Positions 1 through 7,841 are shown, counted from the stretch's first letter. The stretch is DNA of 12,815 bases from Planctomycetota bacterium (GCA_015485455.1 WFTN01000538.1:1-12815); one strand, 5' to 3'. Numbers and translations: made by a program. Notes: a model not told the origin generated them from the sequence alone.

Positions 1-278
1 ACATCGCCCGGGAAGTTATGGACCAGATAGCCACCAAGCTCGATGGTGAAGGCCAAGAAGTGAAAGATGAGTTTCAGGCCATCAAGAAAGTGCTGAATGA
101 AGAGTTGGAGGCCAAGAAGATTTTGGCTGATGTCAAGAGGCTCCGCCGGGAAGCCGCAACTTCGACAACTGTCGGGCACTGGGTGCGCATCAAGAAACAA
201 TTGAGCCAATTCGTTCAGCGCTATCGCGGTACCCGAACATACTTGATGAACAGTGACGGCACCTCTGCCCTCGAATAG
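1..278 (+). CDS. C-terminal part of an unrecognised coiled-coil protein (5' end outside window)
   Basis: The reading frame is open to the left edge; the first in-window ATG, at 18, has no clear ribosome binding site and sits mid-frame, so this is probably the tail of a longer gene. About 91 residues are visible, ending at a TAG at 276-278. The segment is highly charged, rich in Lys, Glu and Arg, with heptad-like spacing of hydrophobic residues over its first two thirds (for example IKKVLNEELEAKKILADVK), which suggests a long helix or coiled coil. It then turns basic (VRIKKQLSQFVQRYRGTR) and ends in a short polar tail. I see no membrane segment, Cys pair or catalytic motif, and I do not recognise the family. 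It lies 94 bp upstream of the purine nucleoside phosphorylase gene on the same strand, so cotranscription is possible but nothing ties it to purine metabolism. Confidence 0.6.
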   Translation, partial: IAREVMDQIATKLDGEGQEVKDEFQAIKKVLNEELEAKKILADVKRLRREAATSTTVGHWVRIKKQLSQFVQRYRGTRTYLMNSDGTSALE

Positions 279-333
279 AGGCAATGCCAAAGCATTTAAG
301 ACAAAGACTACTGGACACTTTCGAAGTTTGTAC

Positions 334-348
334 CCCGCCATTAGCGGG
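334..348 (+). other. Short GC hairpin in the leader of the phosphorylase gene
   Basis: A perfect 5-bp stem, CCCGC at 334-338 and GCGGG at 344-348, encloses the 5-nt loop CATTA. It lies in the 94-bp gap between the upstream coiled-coil gene and the phosphorylase start at 373. No T tract follows, so it is not a standard intrinsic terminator. It could be an attenuating or RNA-stabilising hairpin, or chance. Confidence 0.3.
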
Positions 349-372
349 ATGCTTCGGCACCAAGGAGACTCA

Positions 373-1191
373 ATGAAAGCAGAAATCGACCAAGCTCTCG
401 CCGTGATTGCGGAGAAGACCAACAACTTCCGTCCAGACGTGGCGATCATCTTTGGGACAGGGCTTTCAAGCTTGGCCAACGAGCTCACAGATGCCATTAC
501 AGTGCCCTACGGCGACATCCCCCACTTCGCCAAATCCACCGTGGAATCCCACGCTGGTGAACTTGTTTGTGGCATTTTGTGCGGCAAGAAGGTTGTCGCA
601 ATGAAAGGGCGCTTCCACTTCTACGAAGGCTATGATCTTCAGCAAGTGACATTTCCGGTTCGAGTCATGCATGCCATGGGCGCGGAACTACTCTTGGTGT
701 CAAATGCCTGCGGTGGTATGAACCCAAAATTCGACGTTGGCGATATTTGTATCTTGGAAGATCACATCAATTTCTTGGGGGGCAACCCACTCATAGGTGT
801 CAATGACGACACCTTAGGTCCCCGTTTTCCTGATATGAGTGCCCCCTATGACAAAGAAGTATCGACCCTTGCAGAAAATGTTGCTTTGAAGGCTGGCATT
901 CGTATGCACCGCGCCGTTTACGTGGCTGTCCCGGGCCCTTGCTTGGAAACTCGTGCTGAGTATCGCTTCTTGAAAGCTCTTGGTGCTGATTTAGTGGGGA
1001 TGAGCACCGTTCCCGAAGTTATTGTGGCCAACCATGAGTCGATGAAGGTCTGTGCTTTTTCCATTATCACCGACTCCTGCCTCCCTGATGCTCTCCATCC
1101 CGTGGCACTGGCAGATATCTTGGCCGTAGCAGCCACAGCTGAGCCCAAGCTAAACACCATAGTCAAAGGATTGCTCGAGGAGCTGAGCTAA
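373..1191 (+). CDS. Purine nucleoside phosphorylase, class II (trimeric, human PNP-like)
   Basis: A 272-residue cytoplasmic enzyme of the PNP/UDP phosphorylase family, expected to cleave purine (deoxy)nucleosides with phosphate to free base and (deoxy)ribose-1-phosphate in purine salvage. Phosphate-site motifs are present: GTGLSSL at residues 28-34 and GRFHFYEG at 79-86, with Arg80, His82 and Tyr84 matching human Arg84, His86 and Tyr88. The NACGGMNPKFDVGD stretch and VGMSTVPEVIVA are near-identical to human PNP. The base-binding Glu (human Glu201) is Glu192. The residue matching human Asn243 is Asp234 (ITDS instead of ITNK), and human Phe200 is Leu191. MTA phosphorylase is less likely because that family lacks the Glu and has a second Asp two residues after the first. 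I chose ATG 373 because AAGGAG at 362-367 precedes it at good spacing; an upstream in-frame start at 253 adds 40 unconserved residues overlapping the previous gene. The next gene starts 2 nt after the stop. Confidence 0.93.
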   Translation: MKAEIDQALAVIAEKTNNFRPDVAIIFGTGLSSLANELTDAITVPYGDIPHFAKSTVESHAGELVCGILCGKKVVAMKGRFHFYEGYDLQQVTFPVRVMHAMGAELLLVSNACGGMNPKFDVGDICILEDHINFLGGNPLIGVNDDTLGPRFPDMSAPYDKEVSTLAENVALKAGIRMHRAVYVAVPGPCLETRAEYRFLKALGADLVGMSTVPEVIVANHESMKVCAFSIITDSCLPDALHPVALADILAVAATAEPKLNTIVKGLLEELS

Positions 1192-1193
1192 TC

Positions 1194-1823
1194 ATGGGAA
1201 GGCGGGTTTGTGTCATGCTCTCTGGCTCAGGCCGGAGTCTGGCAAACATCTTAGACCACATAAAAAGTGGAGCCCTCGACTGCCAAGTCGTGGGTGTCAT
1301 CTCTTCCCTCAAGAAAGCTCGGGGGGTAGAGATCGCCCGGTCTGCGGGGATTCCCGTCGAGATCATACGTCGACGAGATTTTGGTTCTGTCGAAGAATTT
1401 AGCGCTCAGAACACCCAGGCCATTGAGAGATTAGCTGCTGACTTGGTGGTTATGGCTGGGTATTTGTCATTTTATCAACTGCCAGACTCTTTGGTGGGAA
1501 AAGTAATCAACATCCACCCCAGCCTCCTGCCGCTATTCGGGGGGCAGGGCTATTTCGGACACCATGTCCACGAAGCGGCGTTAAAAGCCGGTGTCCGTGT
1601 CTCCGGGTGCACCGTGCATTTCGTTGACAACGTCTATGACAATGGCCCATATGTCCTGCAAATCCCAGTGCCCGTCTTGCCCGAAGATGACGAAGACACC
1701 TTGGCTTGCCGTGTGTTTGCCGAGGAGTGCCGTGCCCTTCCTTTGGCAATCTCTTGGATTCTGGATGGAAAAGCGAAGTATTCACAGGGGCAGGTCAAGT
1801 TCGCCGCAGGAACGACTCCTTGA
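1194..1823 (+). CDS. purN: Phosphoribosylglycinamide formyltransferase (GAR transformylase)
   Basis: A 209-residue enzyme transferring formyl from 10-formyltetrahydrofolate to GAR, an early step of de novo IMP synthesis. The N-terminal phosphate-binding loop is SGSGRSLAN (residues 10-18), where E. coli-type PurN usually has GSGSNLQ. The catalytic motif NIHPSLLP gives Asn106 and His108, matching E. coli numbering, and Asp149 in VYDNGP corresponds to the third catalytic residue, Asp144. The substrate loop LPLFGGQGYFGHHVHEAAL is the longer GGxG version known from Bacteroidetes, PVC and related groups rather than the E. coli YPGLHTH form. Length is normal for the family. The ATG lies 2 nt after the phosphorylase stop, and GAGGAG at 1177-1182 sits inside the end of that gene, so translation is probably coupled in a two-gene unit joining purine salvage and synthesis. 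No convincing terminator is visible between 1823 and the convergent gene ending at 1882. Confidence 0.93.
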   Translation: MGRRVCVMLSGSGRSLANILDHIKSGALDCQVVGVISSLKKARGVEIARSAGIPVEIIRRRDFGSVEEFSAQNTQAIERLAADLVVMAGYLSFYQLPDSLVGKVINIHPSLLPLFGGQGYFGHHVHEAALKAGVRVSGCTVHFVDNVYDNGPYVLQIPVPVLPEDDEDTLACRVFAEECRALPLAISWILDGKAKYSQGQVKFAAGTTP

Positions 1824-1881
1824 ACGACGAACCAAGGCCAGATGTCGAATTCTTTCGGTAAAACCATCAAGCCTGAAGGAA

Positions 1882-2478
1882 TCACACTTGCGAACAGGGA
1901 AGCCCCCAATCCTGGGCCTCTTCGAAACGGAGAAGCAAGCTCTCCGCCTGAGCATAATGGGTGACCTCTTCCGCCCGATCCAATTCTAAGCGGGATGCCA
2001 ATAGAAGGTCCAAAGCGGGGGAAACACAGGCTCTGAGTTCCGGAAGCAAGACCCGATCGCTCCAGTGCAAATAGAGTCTCAATTCTTGGCACAAAGCTGC
2101 TGAAGCCCAAAGAAAAGCAGTATGGGTGCCGATCTGCTCAGAGTTTGCCGCCCTACGCATACCTTCCAAACGATCCCGAATCCGATCTTGGTGCACAACA
2201 AACTTGCCCCACCACAAACTGATTCGCCGATTTCCCGCTTCTTCGCACAAAAATAGGACAGACTCGATGCGAAGAAAGTGGAAATTCTCAACGAAGGAAC
2301 CGACAAACTCCTGGATTCGCTCCTGATCCCCGGAACAATCGTGAGGTTTTTGGCTCTGGCCGATCCAACCCCGCAGAAATCTCTGGAATCGACCCATTAA
2401 GTCAATTTCGATTTCGAGGATTGTGGCTGTCCGTCGTAAGGGAGCTGTCAGTTCGTTTTTTTGTTTGGTTGAAGACAT
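1882..2478 (-). CDS. Possible degenerate hemerythrin-like helical protein
   Basis: A 198-residue soluble, mostly helical protein when started at ATG 2478. The pattern resembles a hemerythrin four-helix bundle. Helix B may be FVENFHFLRIESVLF (residues 61-75) followed by CEEAG, helix C contains VVHQDRIRDRLEGM (94-107), and helix D contains LRLYLHWSDRVLLPEL (133-148), like the usual HIxxED..LFP element. Ligand positions are partly lost: His66, His95 and Asp140 remain, but the helix-B Glu is Ile70, the helix-D His is Tyr135, and helix A (EIEIDLMGRF) has no His. Binding of a full diiron centre is therefore doubtful. Start choice: AGAGAGA lies just upstream of ATG 2478, whereas the longest frame begins with TTG at 2553 and has no ribosome binding site; an ATG at 2529 is also possible. 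The family call rests on pattern only. It converges with purN 58 bp away and diverges from the TPR gene. Confidence 0.45.
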   Translation of the reverse strand: MSSTKQKNELTAPLRRTATILEIEIDLMGRFQRFLRGWIGQSQKPHDCSGDQERIQEFVGSFVENFHFLRIESVLFLCEEAGNRRISLWWGKFVVHQDRIRDRLEGMRRAANSEQIGTHTAFLWASAALCQELRLYLHWSDRVLLPELRACVSPALDLLLASRLELDRAEEVTHYAQAESLLLRFEEAQDWGLPCSQV

Positions 2479-2823
2479 GATCTCTCTGGTACGTTGGTAC
2501 GTTGGCTTTGATTTTGCCTGCCTTTCCATTTTGCGGGAGGCAAGTGAACACAATCAAAGTTCCATCTGCGTGTAAGTTGCGTTTGAATTGTGCGTGAAAG
2601 CTTGGTGAACTCTCCCGTACCTTCCCCCTATCGTCCCCAGAAGAGACGGAAATGATCGAAAAAGGACGGACTTTTGGAAAAGACGAGGAAATGCGGTCAA
2701 ACTGGGAACAAGAGGTTGGGTTTGAGGGGGAGAAATCGCGATAAAGGTATCAACGTCAGTAGTTTCGACGATTCGGCAAGAGCGACAGGAATTTGCGGGT
2801 TGAACCCCCAATAGGGACAGAAG
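2479..2823. promoter_or_regulatory. Divergent intergenic region between the hemerythrin-like gene and the TPR gene
   Basis: About 345 bp without a supported gene, between two divergently transcribed genes, so it should carry both promoters. A weak sigma70-like candidate for the leftward gene is TTGATT (complement of 2552-2557) and CAAAAT (complement of 2528-2533) with an 18-bp spacer, which would give a leader of about 40 nt. No convincing rightward promoter was found; TTGAAT near 2583 lacks a good -10. GGGT-TGA-ACCC at 2797-2807 can form a 4-bp hairpin just upstream of the TPR ribosome binding site (AGGGA, 2813-2817). A leftward 96-codon frame at 2554-2844 crosses the TPR start and looks spurious. 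Confidence 0.4.
2488..2503. repeat. Tandem 8-bp repeat (GGTACGTT x2)
   Basis: GGTACGTT occurs twice head to tail, followed by a further GG. The repeat begins 10 nt upstream of the leftward ATG at 2478. Because one 8-bp unit would shift the frame, it fits a non-coding leader better than an N-terminal coding extension. It could be a replication-slippage duplication or a small operator. Confidence 0.6.
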
Positions 2824-5800
2824 ATGACTTTGAATCGAATGCAAGAATCTCAGGAAACAGGTTTGGCACGCAGCGCGTGGATCGCCATCGTGGCGGTAGT
2901 CGGAATTTCCGCTTTCTTCATCATACGAAGCCTGGGCACAAGCCTGAGAGAATCCGCCTTAGAAGAGCTACGCAACGAAGACTTTGCGGCGGCCAAAGAC
3001 AGTTTTGATCGCATGATTCAGGCTGACCCCAAAGACATGGAAGCCCGCTACTACCGGGGTTACTGCGAACAGCGCCGGCGGAACAGTCAAAAAGCTCTGG
3101 CCGACTACGTCAAAGTTCGCTCTGACTCGACCTGGGGGGAGCAAGCACTCTATCGCACCATCGAGACCTATCTGGATGACGAACGCAGCAAGGATGCGGA
3201 ATCAGAGATAGAATCGGCCATGGGCGATCGATTCGATCAGTCCACTTTGGCCCAAGAAATCGCTGCCCGCTTCCATATGTGGAAATGCAATCAGAATCTC
3301 ACCCGCGCCACTCAGCTCTTGGCCCCGATCATCGGAGACGGGCCCGCCGTCAGGTACGGAAATTACGCCCGTCGCGTGGTGTTGGCAGATTCAAAGATCT
3401 ATGCTGCCAGCTTAGATAAAATGCTTGCTCGCCTGCAACGGGAGCACGCTTTCAAGAAAATCGCCGTCCTTACGAATATCATCGAGAGAGCTCATGAACA
3501 CTTAGTAACTGCCAATATCGCATTCCTGAAGGCTTGTTCAAACTTTGAGGCTGATCCAACCCAGTCGGCGCCAGTCCTATCCCACATCCTCTTAGCTGAC
3601 ATCTACGAAGTCAGAAGACGACAATCTGATTTTGAGGTTCATCTTCGCGCGGTCTTGGAGACCCAGAAATCGCAGCTTCTTGGAGAAGTCACCCGAGAGA
3701 CCCTTCTTCCGGTTCAGCAAAGGCGAGCGCGGCTTCGCTTGGCGGAATCCAAACTCAAGTTAGGGGCCTACGAAGAATCCATCGCCTTGATACTTGAGAC
3801 GAAATCAGACTCCAAAGGGCACCGCCCTTACGTCTACGAAAGGGTCTTAGCAGAGGCGCACCGAGGTTTGGGAAATGACGAAAAGGCATTAGAAATTGCG
3901 AACTATTGGCTCAATATTCAACCCAAGTATCCGACAGTCAACTTTATCAAAGGCGCCAGCCTCTTTAAGAACGGTGACTACGATGCGGCTTACCCATTCT
4001 TAGAAGTCGCCGTTGGCAAGCGCTATAGAGGCCGCGAGTTTGTTCCGACTTATGTCTCCTGCCTGTTAAAATTGGGCAAGTTTGATCGGGCGAACTCCGT
4101 ATTGGACAAAGTCATCGAAGCCCGACCTAGGGACTGGGAGGCGGTTCTTCTGAAAACTCAAGCTATGGAGGGCATGGGCTGGATTGAAGATGCCCGAGCC
4201 TATCTGAACAAGCAACTCGGTTCTAAGTTCAAAGTGGTCGGAAGCGAGGCGAACAAAGAACTGCGGAAGTTCATGGAAGCCTTCGTGGCGCGCAACGACC
4301 TGCTGCCAAAAACCCTCAATACGGCTCAAGTTCTCTTTGAGGAAGATCGCAACGACTTCGACATCGGCAGACGCTATTTAGACCTCTTGATCGATGCTGG
4401 GGGCGTTGAAAAGGCTCGGAGCTTGGCTGTGGACCTATTCAAGCGTTGCCCCAAACAAGATGCAGCCCGTTTCAATGTGATGATGAGTACGGGGCGAGCT
4501 TTCGAACACTTACGAAAGAACGATTTGGCAATCGTCTCCTTCAAAGAAGCTGTGCGAGAGCGACCTTATGCCGTGTCTGCCCACATCGGAGTAGCGCGCA
4601 ATGAGGTGATTGGCGGCAAGATTGCCGAAGCTGCCCGGTTTCTCGACCACGCTGCGGCCCTCGACCCGGAACTTGCAGAACTCCACCGCATCCGCTTCGA
4701 CATTCTATTGGCTGAGAACCGGCAGGACGCCGCCCTTAAGGAGGCCCAGATTTGGATCAAGAAAGGTGGTCGCGACCGTGCCACTCTTCACCGGGTCACC
4801 GAACTGCTCCTGCTCCAAGGGCAAAAGGAATTCGCCAAAGCCACAATTTCCATGATTGAGAAACTTGGAGTCGGCACTTCTGAAGAGAACGTCGATTTGG
4901 CACTTCTTCAGCTCAAAGCAGGCATGGAAAACAAAGCGTTAGAGAGATTAGATAAGTCCGTCACCACCTTCGGTTTCGGAGTTTCCCACTTGATTGATCT
5001 TTCCAAACAACTCGCAGAAGCTGGGCGAAACGATCTGGTCATTCGATTCTTAGCGGCACGGGTTTTTGAAGACAAAGAAATCGATTCCGAAGCAGTCTCC
5101 ATTCTCGCTGCGGCTTATCGAAAGACCAACGACACAGAGAACTTCCTTAATTTGTTAGCCCGGCTTCGACGTCGTGGAAGAAACTACGAGAGTTTCTCTT
5201 GGGCGGCTGAGTTCTGCAATAGCCACAAAGCCTTCCCGGAGATACTGAGCATCGTTGACGCAGCGATCCTAGAATCAGCTGCCACACCCGAGATTATCGA
5301 ACTGGGCATCACCACCGCCCTCAAGCTTGGCGAACGAAAGGCGGCGGGGCAATTCAATGCTGAGCTCATCAAGCTCCCATCGGTTCCTCCTGGCATGAAG
5401 AACCGCATGCGCGCATTGCTGCAAGACGCAGATGGGAACTTCTTGCAATCAGTGGAAATTCTTCAAACCACCTTGGCGAAAGTCCCCGCTCAATACAGAA
5501 CTGCAGTCTGGACTCAACTCATCGAAATGCTGGCAGAAAAGAAGCAGTTCGAATTCATGAAGAAGTCTGTTTCGATTGCCGTGGCCAAACAAGAAGTCCC
5601 CGCGGGGTACTCGGCTCATGTGGCGAGGCTCTTGGTAGCAGCAGCCGATCCCTCAGCTAAGGAGGCGGTGTTGGCAGCCACTCAAGTAGCTCCAGATGCT
5701 GCGAATGCCTGGTACGACCGTGGTGTCGTTGCCCTCGCCGAAGGTGACTACAAAGAAGCTCTCAAACACATCAAGAAATCTTGGGATCTACGGCCTGAGA

Positions 5801-6921
5801 AGCTTCCCACTTATGCTCTCGCTGTGATTTCAGCCGCAACCGATCACCGGGGTATGCTCAACCGTGTGCTGAGGAAAAAGAGTGGACGTTACCCCCCTTA
5901 CGTTTCCAGTGAGACGCCTATCATGGCAAACATGCTCCGGGCACTCTTGTCCGGGAACATCTCTGGAGCAAAAAAACTCGCCAGCACACTCAGATTCCCC
6001 AGCACCGCCGAGCGCGACGCCCTTCTCATACTCATTTCCACACCGACAAAAACAACAGGTGAAAGACGAGAGTTTGTCAGTCAACTGGCGCGCTTTTTTG
6101 TCTTTGCTGGGGAAAAGCACACCCTCAGATATGCTGCGGCCGCCGCCAAACAGATAGAGGAGATTTTGCCCAATCGCAATCGAGAGATCAGCCTGTTGAG
6201 GGCCCGTGCGCTCATGGGATCGCCCGCCACCTACCTCAAGGGAATTTCGATCGTCAAAGACATTCTCGACTCATCTAACATGACCGACGAAGCTGGCCTA
6301 TCGATCTATGCCCAGGGCTACTTGCAAACCAAAGACTACGGTGACTTAGAAACACTCGTCAAGTTTATCTTGAAGCGTCCTGGATTCAGTGATTCCTTCA
6401 AAATGGACTTAGCTCGCTCGCTGAGCCAAGACGGTCTCTACGAACAAGCAGCATTCTTGCTTCACACTTGCCAACAAGAATCCTTTGCCCTTGCACGGCA
6501 GGAAGCCCGGGCACTCTTCAAGTCTGGTCATAAAGACCGTGCTGCCGAGTTGATTAGGAGCCGTGTTCCCAAGAAGAAACGTGCCTTCGACTACAGTCAA
6601 ATCGTCGGAACATTCATGCTGGAGCGCAATCCCAACTCCCAAGAAGGATATGAATTGTTGAAACAAGCTGTATATCGCTACCAAGCTGTTGACGATGAAG
6701 TCCAATTGACGTTTGCCAAATATGCTTACCATCGGGGGGCCAACGCAGAAGCAAGAAAGAACGTCACGGCTTATTTGGATCGCCAACCAGCTTCAGCAAA
6801 ACGTGTGAGCCGTGCCTTGCAGATGATTCAAACCTTGGACCAACCTGATGCTACATTCTTAGGAAAGCTTGAAGATCGTCGATTCCTGCTCGACCCAAGA
6901 GGCTACCTGGAAAGACCATAG
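2824..6921 (+). CDS. Large membrane-anchored TPR-repeat protein, possibly exopolysaccharide-associated
   Basis: A 1365-residue protein. After a short polar N terminus, residues 18-34 form one strongly hydrophobic segment (AWIAIVAVVGISAFFII) followed by Arg. It has no typical signal peptidase site, so it is best read as an anchor with the bulk in the periplasm. The rest is helical repeats; the clearest TPR-like units lie at about residues 40-95, 308-465, 555-650 and 960-1005, with features such as SLFKNGDYDAAYPFLEVA, LRKNDLAIVSFKEA and ALAEGDYKEALKHIKKSW followed by a Pro-containing turn. There is no beta-barrel, catalytic domain or C-terminal sorting signal; it ends in a basic/polar stretch. 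TPR proteins of this sort (PrsT in PEP-CTERM loci, and AlgK, BcsC or PelB elsewhere) act as scaffolds in polysaccharide assembly or export. That role here is inferred from the neighbouring genes, not from a specific motif. ATG 2824 is preceded by AGGGA at 2813-2817; Met6 is an alternative start. Confidence 0.8.
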   Translation: MTLNRMQESQETGLARSAWIAIVAVVGISAFFIIRSLGTSLRESALEELRNEDFAAAKDSFDRMIQADPKDMEARYYRGYCEQRRRNSQKALADYVKVRSDSTWGEQALYRTIETYLDDERSKDAESEIESAMGDRFDQSTLAQEIAARFHMWKCNQNLTRATQLLAPIIGDGPAVRYGNYARRVVLADSKIYAASLDKMLARLQREHAFKKIAVLTNIIERAHEHLVTANIAFLKACSNFEADPTQSAPVLSHILLADIYEVRRRQSDFEVHLRAVLETQKSQLLGEVTRETLLPVQQRRARLRLAESKLKLGAYEESIALILETKSDSKGHRPYVYERVLAEAHRGLGNDEKALEIANYWLNIQPKYPTVNFIKGASLFKNGDYDAAYPFLEVAVGKRYRGREFVPTYVSCLLKLGKFDRANSVLDKVIEARPRDWEAVLLKTQAMEGMGWIEDARAYLNKQLGSKFKVVGSEANKELRKFMEAFVARNDLLPKTLNTAQVLFEEDRNDFDIGRRYLDLLIDAGGVEKARSLAVDLFKRCPKQDAARFNVMMSTGRAFEHLRKNDLAIVSFKEAVRERPYAVSAHIGVARNEVIGGKIAEAARFLDHAAALDPELAELHRIRFDILLAENRQDAALKEAQIWIKKGGRDRATLHRVTELLLLQGQKEFAKATISMIEKLGVGTSEENVDLALLQLKAGMENKALERLDKSVTTFGFGVSHLIDLSKQLAEAGRNDLVIRFLAARVFEDKEIDSEAVSILAAAYRKTNDTENFLNLLARLRRRGRNYESFSWAAEFCNSHKAFPEILSIVDAAILESAATPEIIELGITTALKLGERKAAGQFNAELIKLPSVPPGMKNRMRALLQDADGNFLQSVEILQTTLAKVPAQYRTAVWTQLIEMLAEKKQFEFMKKSVSIAVAKQEVPAGYSAHVARLLVAAADPSAKEAVLAATQVAPDAANAWYDRGVVALAEGDYKEALKHIKKSWDLRPEKLPTYALAVISAATDHRGMLNRVLRKKSGRYPPYVSSETPIMANMLRALLSGNISGAKKLASTLRFPSTAERDALLILISTPTKTTGERREFVSQLARFFVFAGEKHTLRYAAAAAKQIEEILPNRNREISLLRARALMGSPATYLKGISIVKDILDSSNMTDEAGLSIYAQGYLQTKDYGDLETLVKFILKRPGFSDSFKMDLARSLSQDGLYEQAAFLLHTCQQESFALARQEARALFKSGHKDRAAELIRSRVPKKKRAFDYSQIVGTFMLERNPNSQEGYELLKQAVYRYQAVDDEVQLTFAKYAYHRGANAEARKNVTAYLDRQPASAKRVSRALQMIQTLDQPDATFLGKLEDRRFLLDPRGYLERP

Positions 6922-7811
6922 TCGACCAAGGGGAGCTCCCCGTTGGCCTCGACTGTGGCGTCGAAGACGGAGCGCATCGTGCCAAATTCGAAGTCCGCCA
7001 ATAGCCTGCGAAACTTCGCTTCGTTGGTCTTTAGGTTGACGTAGTGCCGGAAACGGCCCAAACGTCCAGTTCGGTCATAAAGCTTCGGCTGGTCCGGATC
7101 AAGCTCCCAAGGATGCAAATAGAAGACAAACGGGCGAGTACCCTGGCTCTTCTTCAGTGACCTTTGGATCAAACCATAGGGAAACAGGCGAAACCAACCG
7201 CCCCCACAGAAAGCGAGCTTCTTACCCAGTAGACTGCCCACCGTCATGGGGAACTCACTTAGTTCACCGCCATTGGGAAGCTGGATGCGATGAAGACCCT
7301 CCGGGGCATGAGGAATGCCATATTCCGGATGTTGCACTGGAAAAATGCTGGAATCATGGGTGAAGCCAGCCTCAAACAAAATATCCAAAGCCCAGAGTGT
7401 TTTGGCGGTCACACTGAAACAGGGCGCTCGATAACAGGTCGGAGTTGCCCCCAGGATCTCTCCTAAGACACCCTGAGACCGAGCGATGTCTTCCGAGAAT
7501 TCCTTTTCATCAAGCTTCCAAATGGGCTGATGATTGAAACCATGGCTGCCAACCTCATGGCCTTCATCTGCCAGGCGCTTGATTGCCTTTGGAATCCGCT
7601 CCGCCACCCACCCCAGGACAAAGAATGTGGCTTTCACGCCCACGTCATCCAAGAGCTGGCAGCATTTCTCAAGATTGCGATCAATGCGAAGCTCGAAGTT
7701 CGACCATTCACCTGGGTGCAGCCGATCTTGAAAGACACCGACTTGAAAGTAATCTTCCACGTCGATGGTCATGGCGTTTTTTGCAGACGCACCTAAGGCG
7801 CGGATCGGCAA
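6903..7811 (-). CDS. XrtA-type polysaccharide deacetylase (NodB homology)
   Basis: About 302 residues of carbohydrate esterase family 4, matching the deacetylase found in exosortase A (PEP-CTERM) exopolysaccharide loci, with the DUF3473-like C-terminal part. It should remove N- or O-acetyl groups from the polymer. Numbering from the TTG at 7811: the hallmark TIDVEDYFQV holds the metal and catalytic acids (Asp17, Asp20); SHGFNH supplies the metal-binding His90 and His94; YRAPCFS and FYLHPWELD are the later conserved motifs. No signal peptide is visible. The start is uncertain: ATG 7772, right before TIDVED, and TTG 7811 both lack a ribosome binding site, while AGGAG at 7839-7843 sits 6 nt before an in-frame ATT at 7830-7832. 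It follows the sugar phosphotransferase with a gap of at most 69 nt, so the two are almost certainly cotranscribed. Its 3' end overlaps the converging TPR gene by 19 nt. Confidence 0.92.
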   Translation of the reverse strand: MPIRALGASAKNAMTIDVEDYFQVGVFQDRLHPGEWSNFELRIDRNLEKCCQLLDDVGVKATFFVLGWVAERIPKAIKRLADEGHEVGSHGFNHQPIWKLDEKEFSEDIARSQGVLGEILGATPTCYRAPCFSVTAKTLWALDILFEAGFTHDSSIFPVQHPEYGIPHAPEGLHRIQLPNGGELSEFPMTVGSLLGKKLAFCGGGWFRLFPYGLIQRSLKKSQGTRPFVFYLHPWELDPDQPKLYDRTGRLGRFRHYVNLKTNEAKFRRLLADFEFGTMRSVFDATVEANGELPLVDYGLSR

Positions 7812-7841
7812 TGTAGATTGAACAGAAGGAATGACTCGCTC

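Noticed and set aside
253..372. Longer N terminus for the purine nucleoside phosphorylase
   Set aside because: The extra 40 residues overlap the previous gene, match nothing in the family, and a good ribosome binding site supports ATG 373.
1824..1881. Bidirectional terminator between purN and the convergent gene
   Set aside because: I looked for an inverted repeat with a T or A tract in these 58 bp and found none convincing.
1634..2110. Leftward 158-codon frame spanning the purN 3' end
   Set aside because: It overlaps both purN and the hemerythrin-like gene in a different frame and lacks any domain features.
2479..2553. Upstream TTG 2553 or ATG 2529 as the start of the hemerythrin-like protein
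   Set aside because: Neither has a ribosome binding site, and the added basic residues precede the first predicted helix; ATG 2478 is better placed, though not proven.
2554..2844. Leftward 96-codon frame in the divergent gap
   Set aside because: It crosses the TPR start codon and its ribosome binding site, shows no recognisable family or membrane/signal pattern, and is likely chance.
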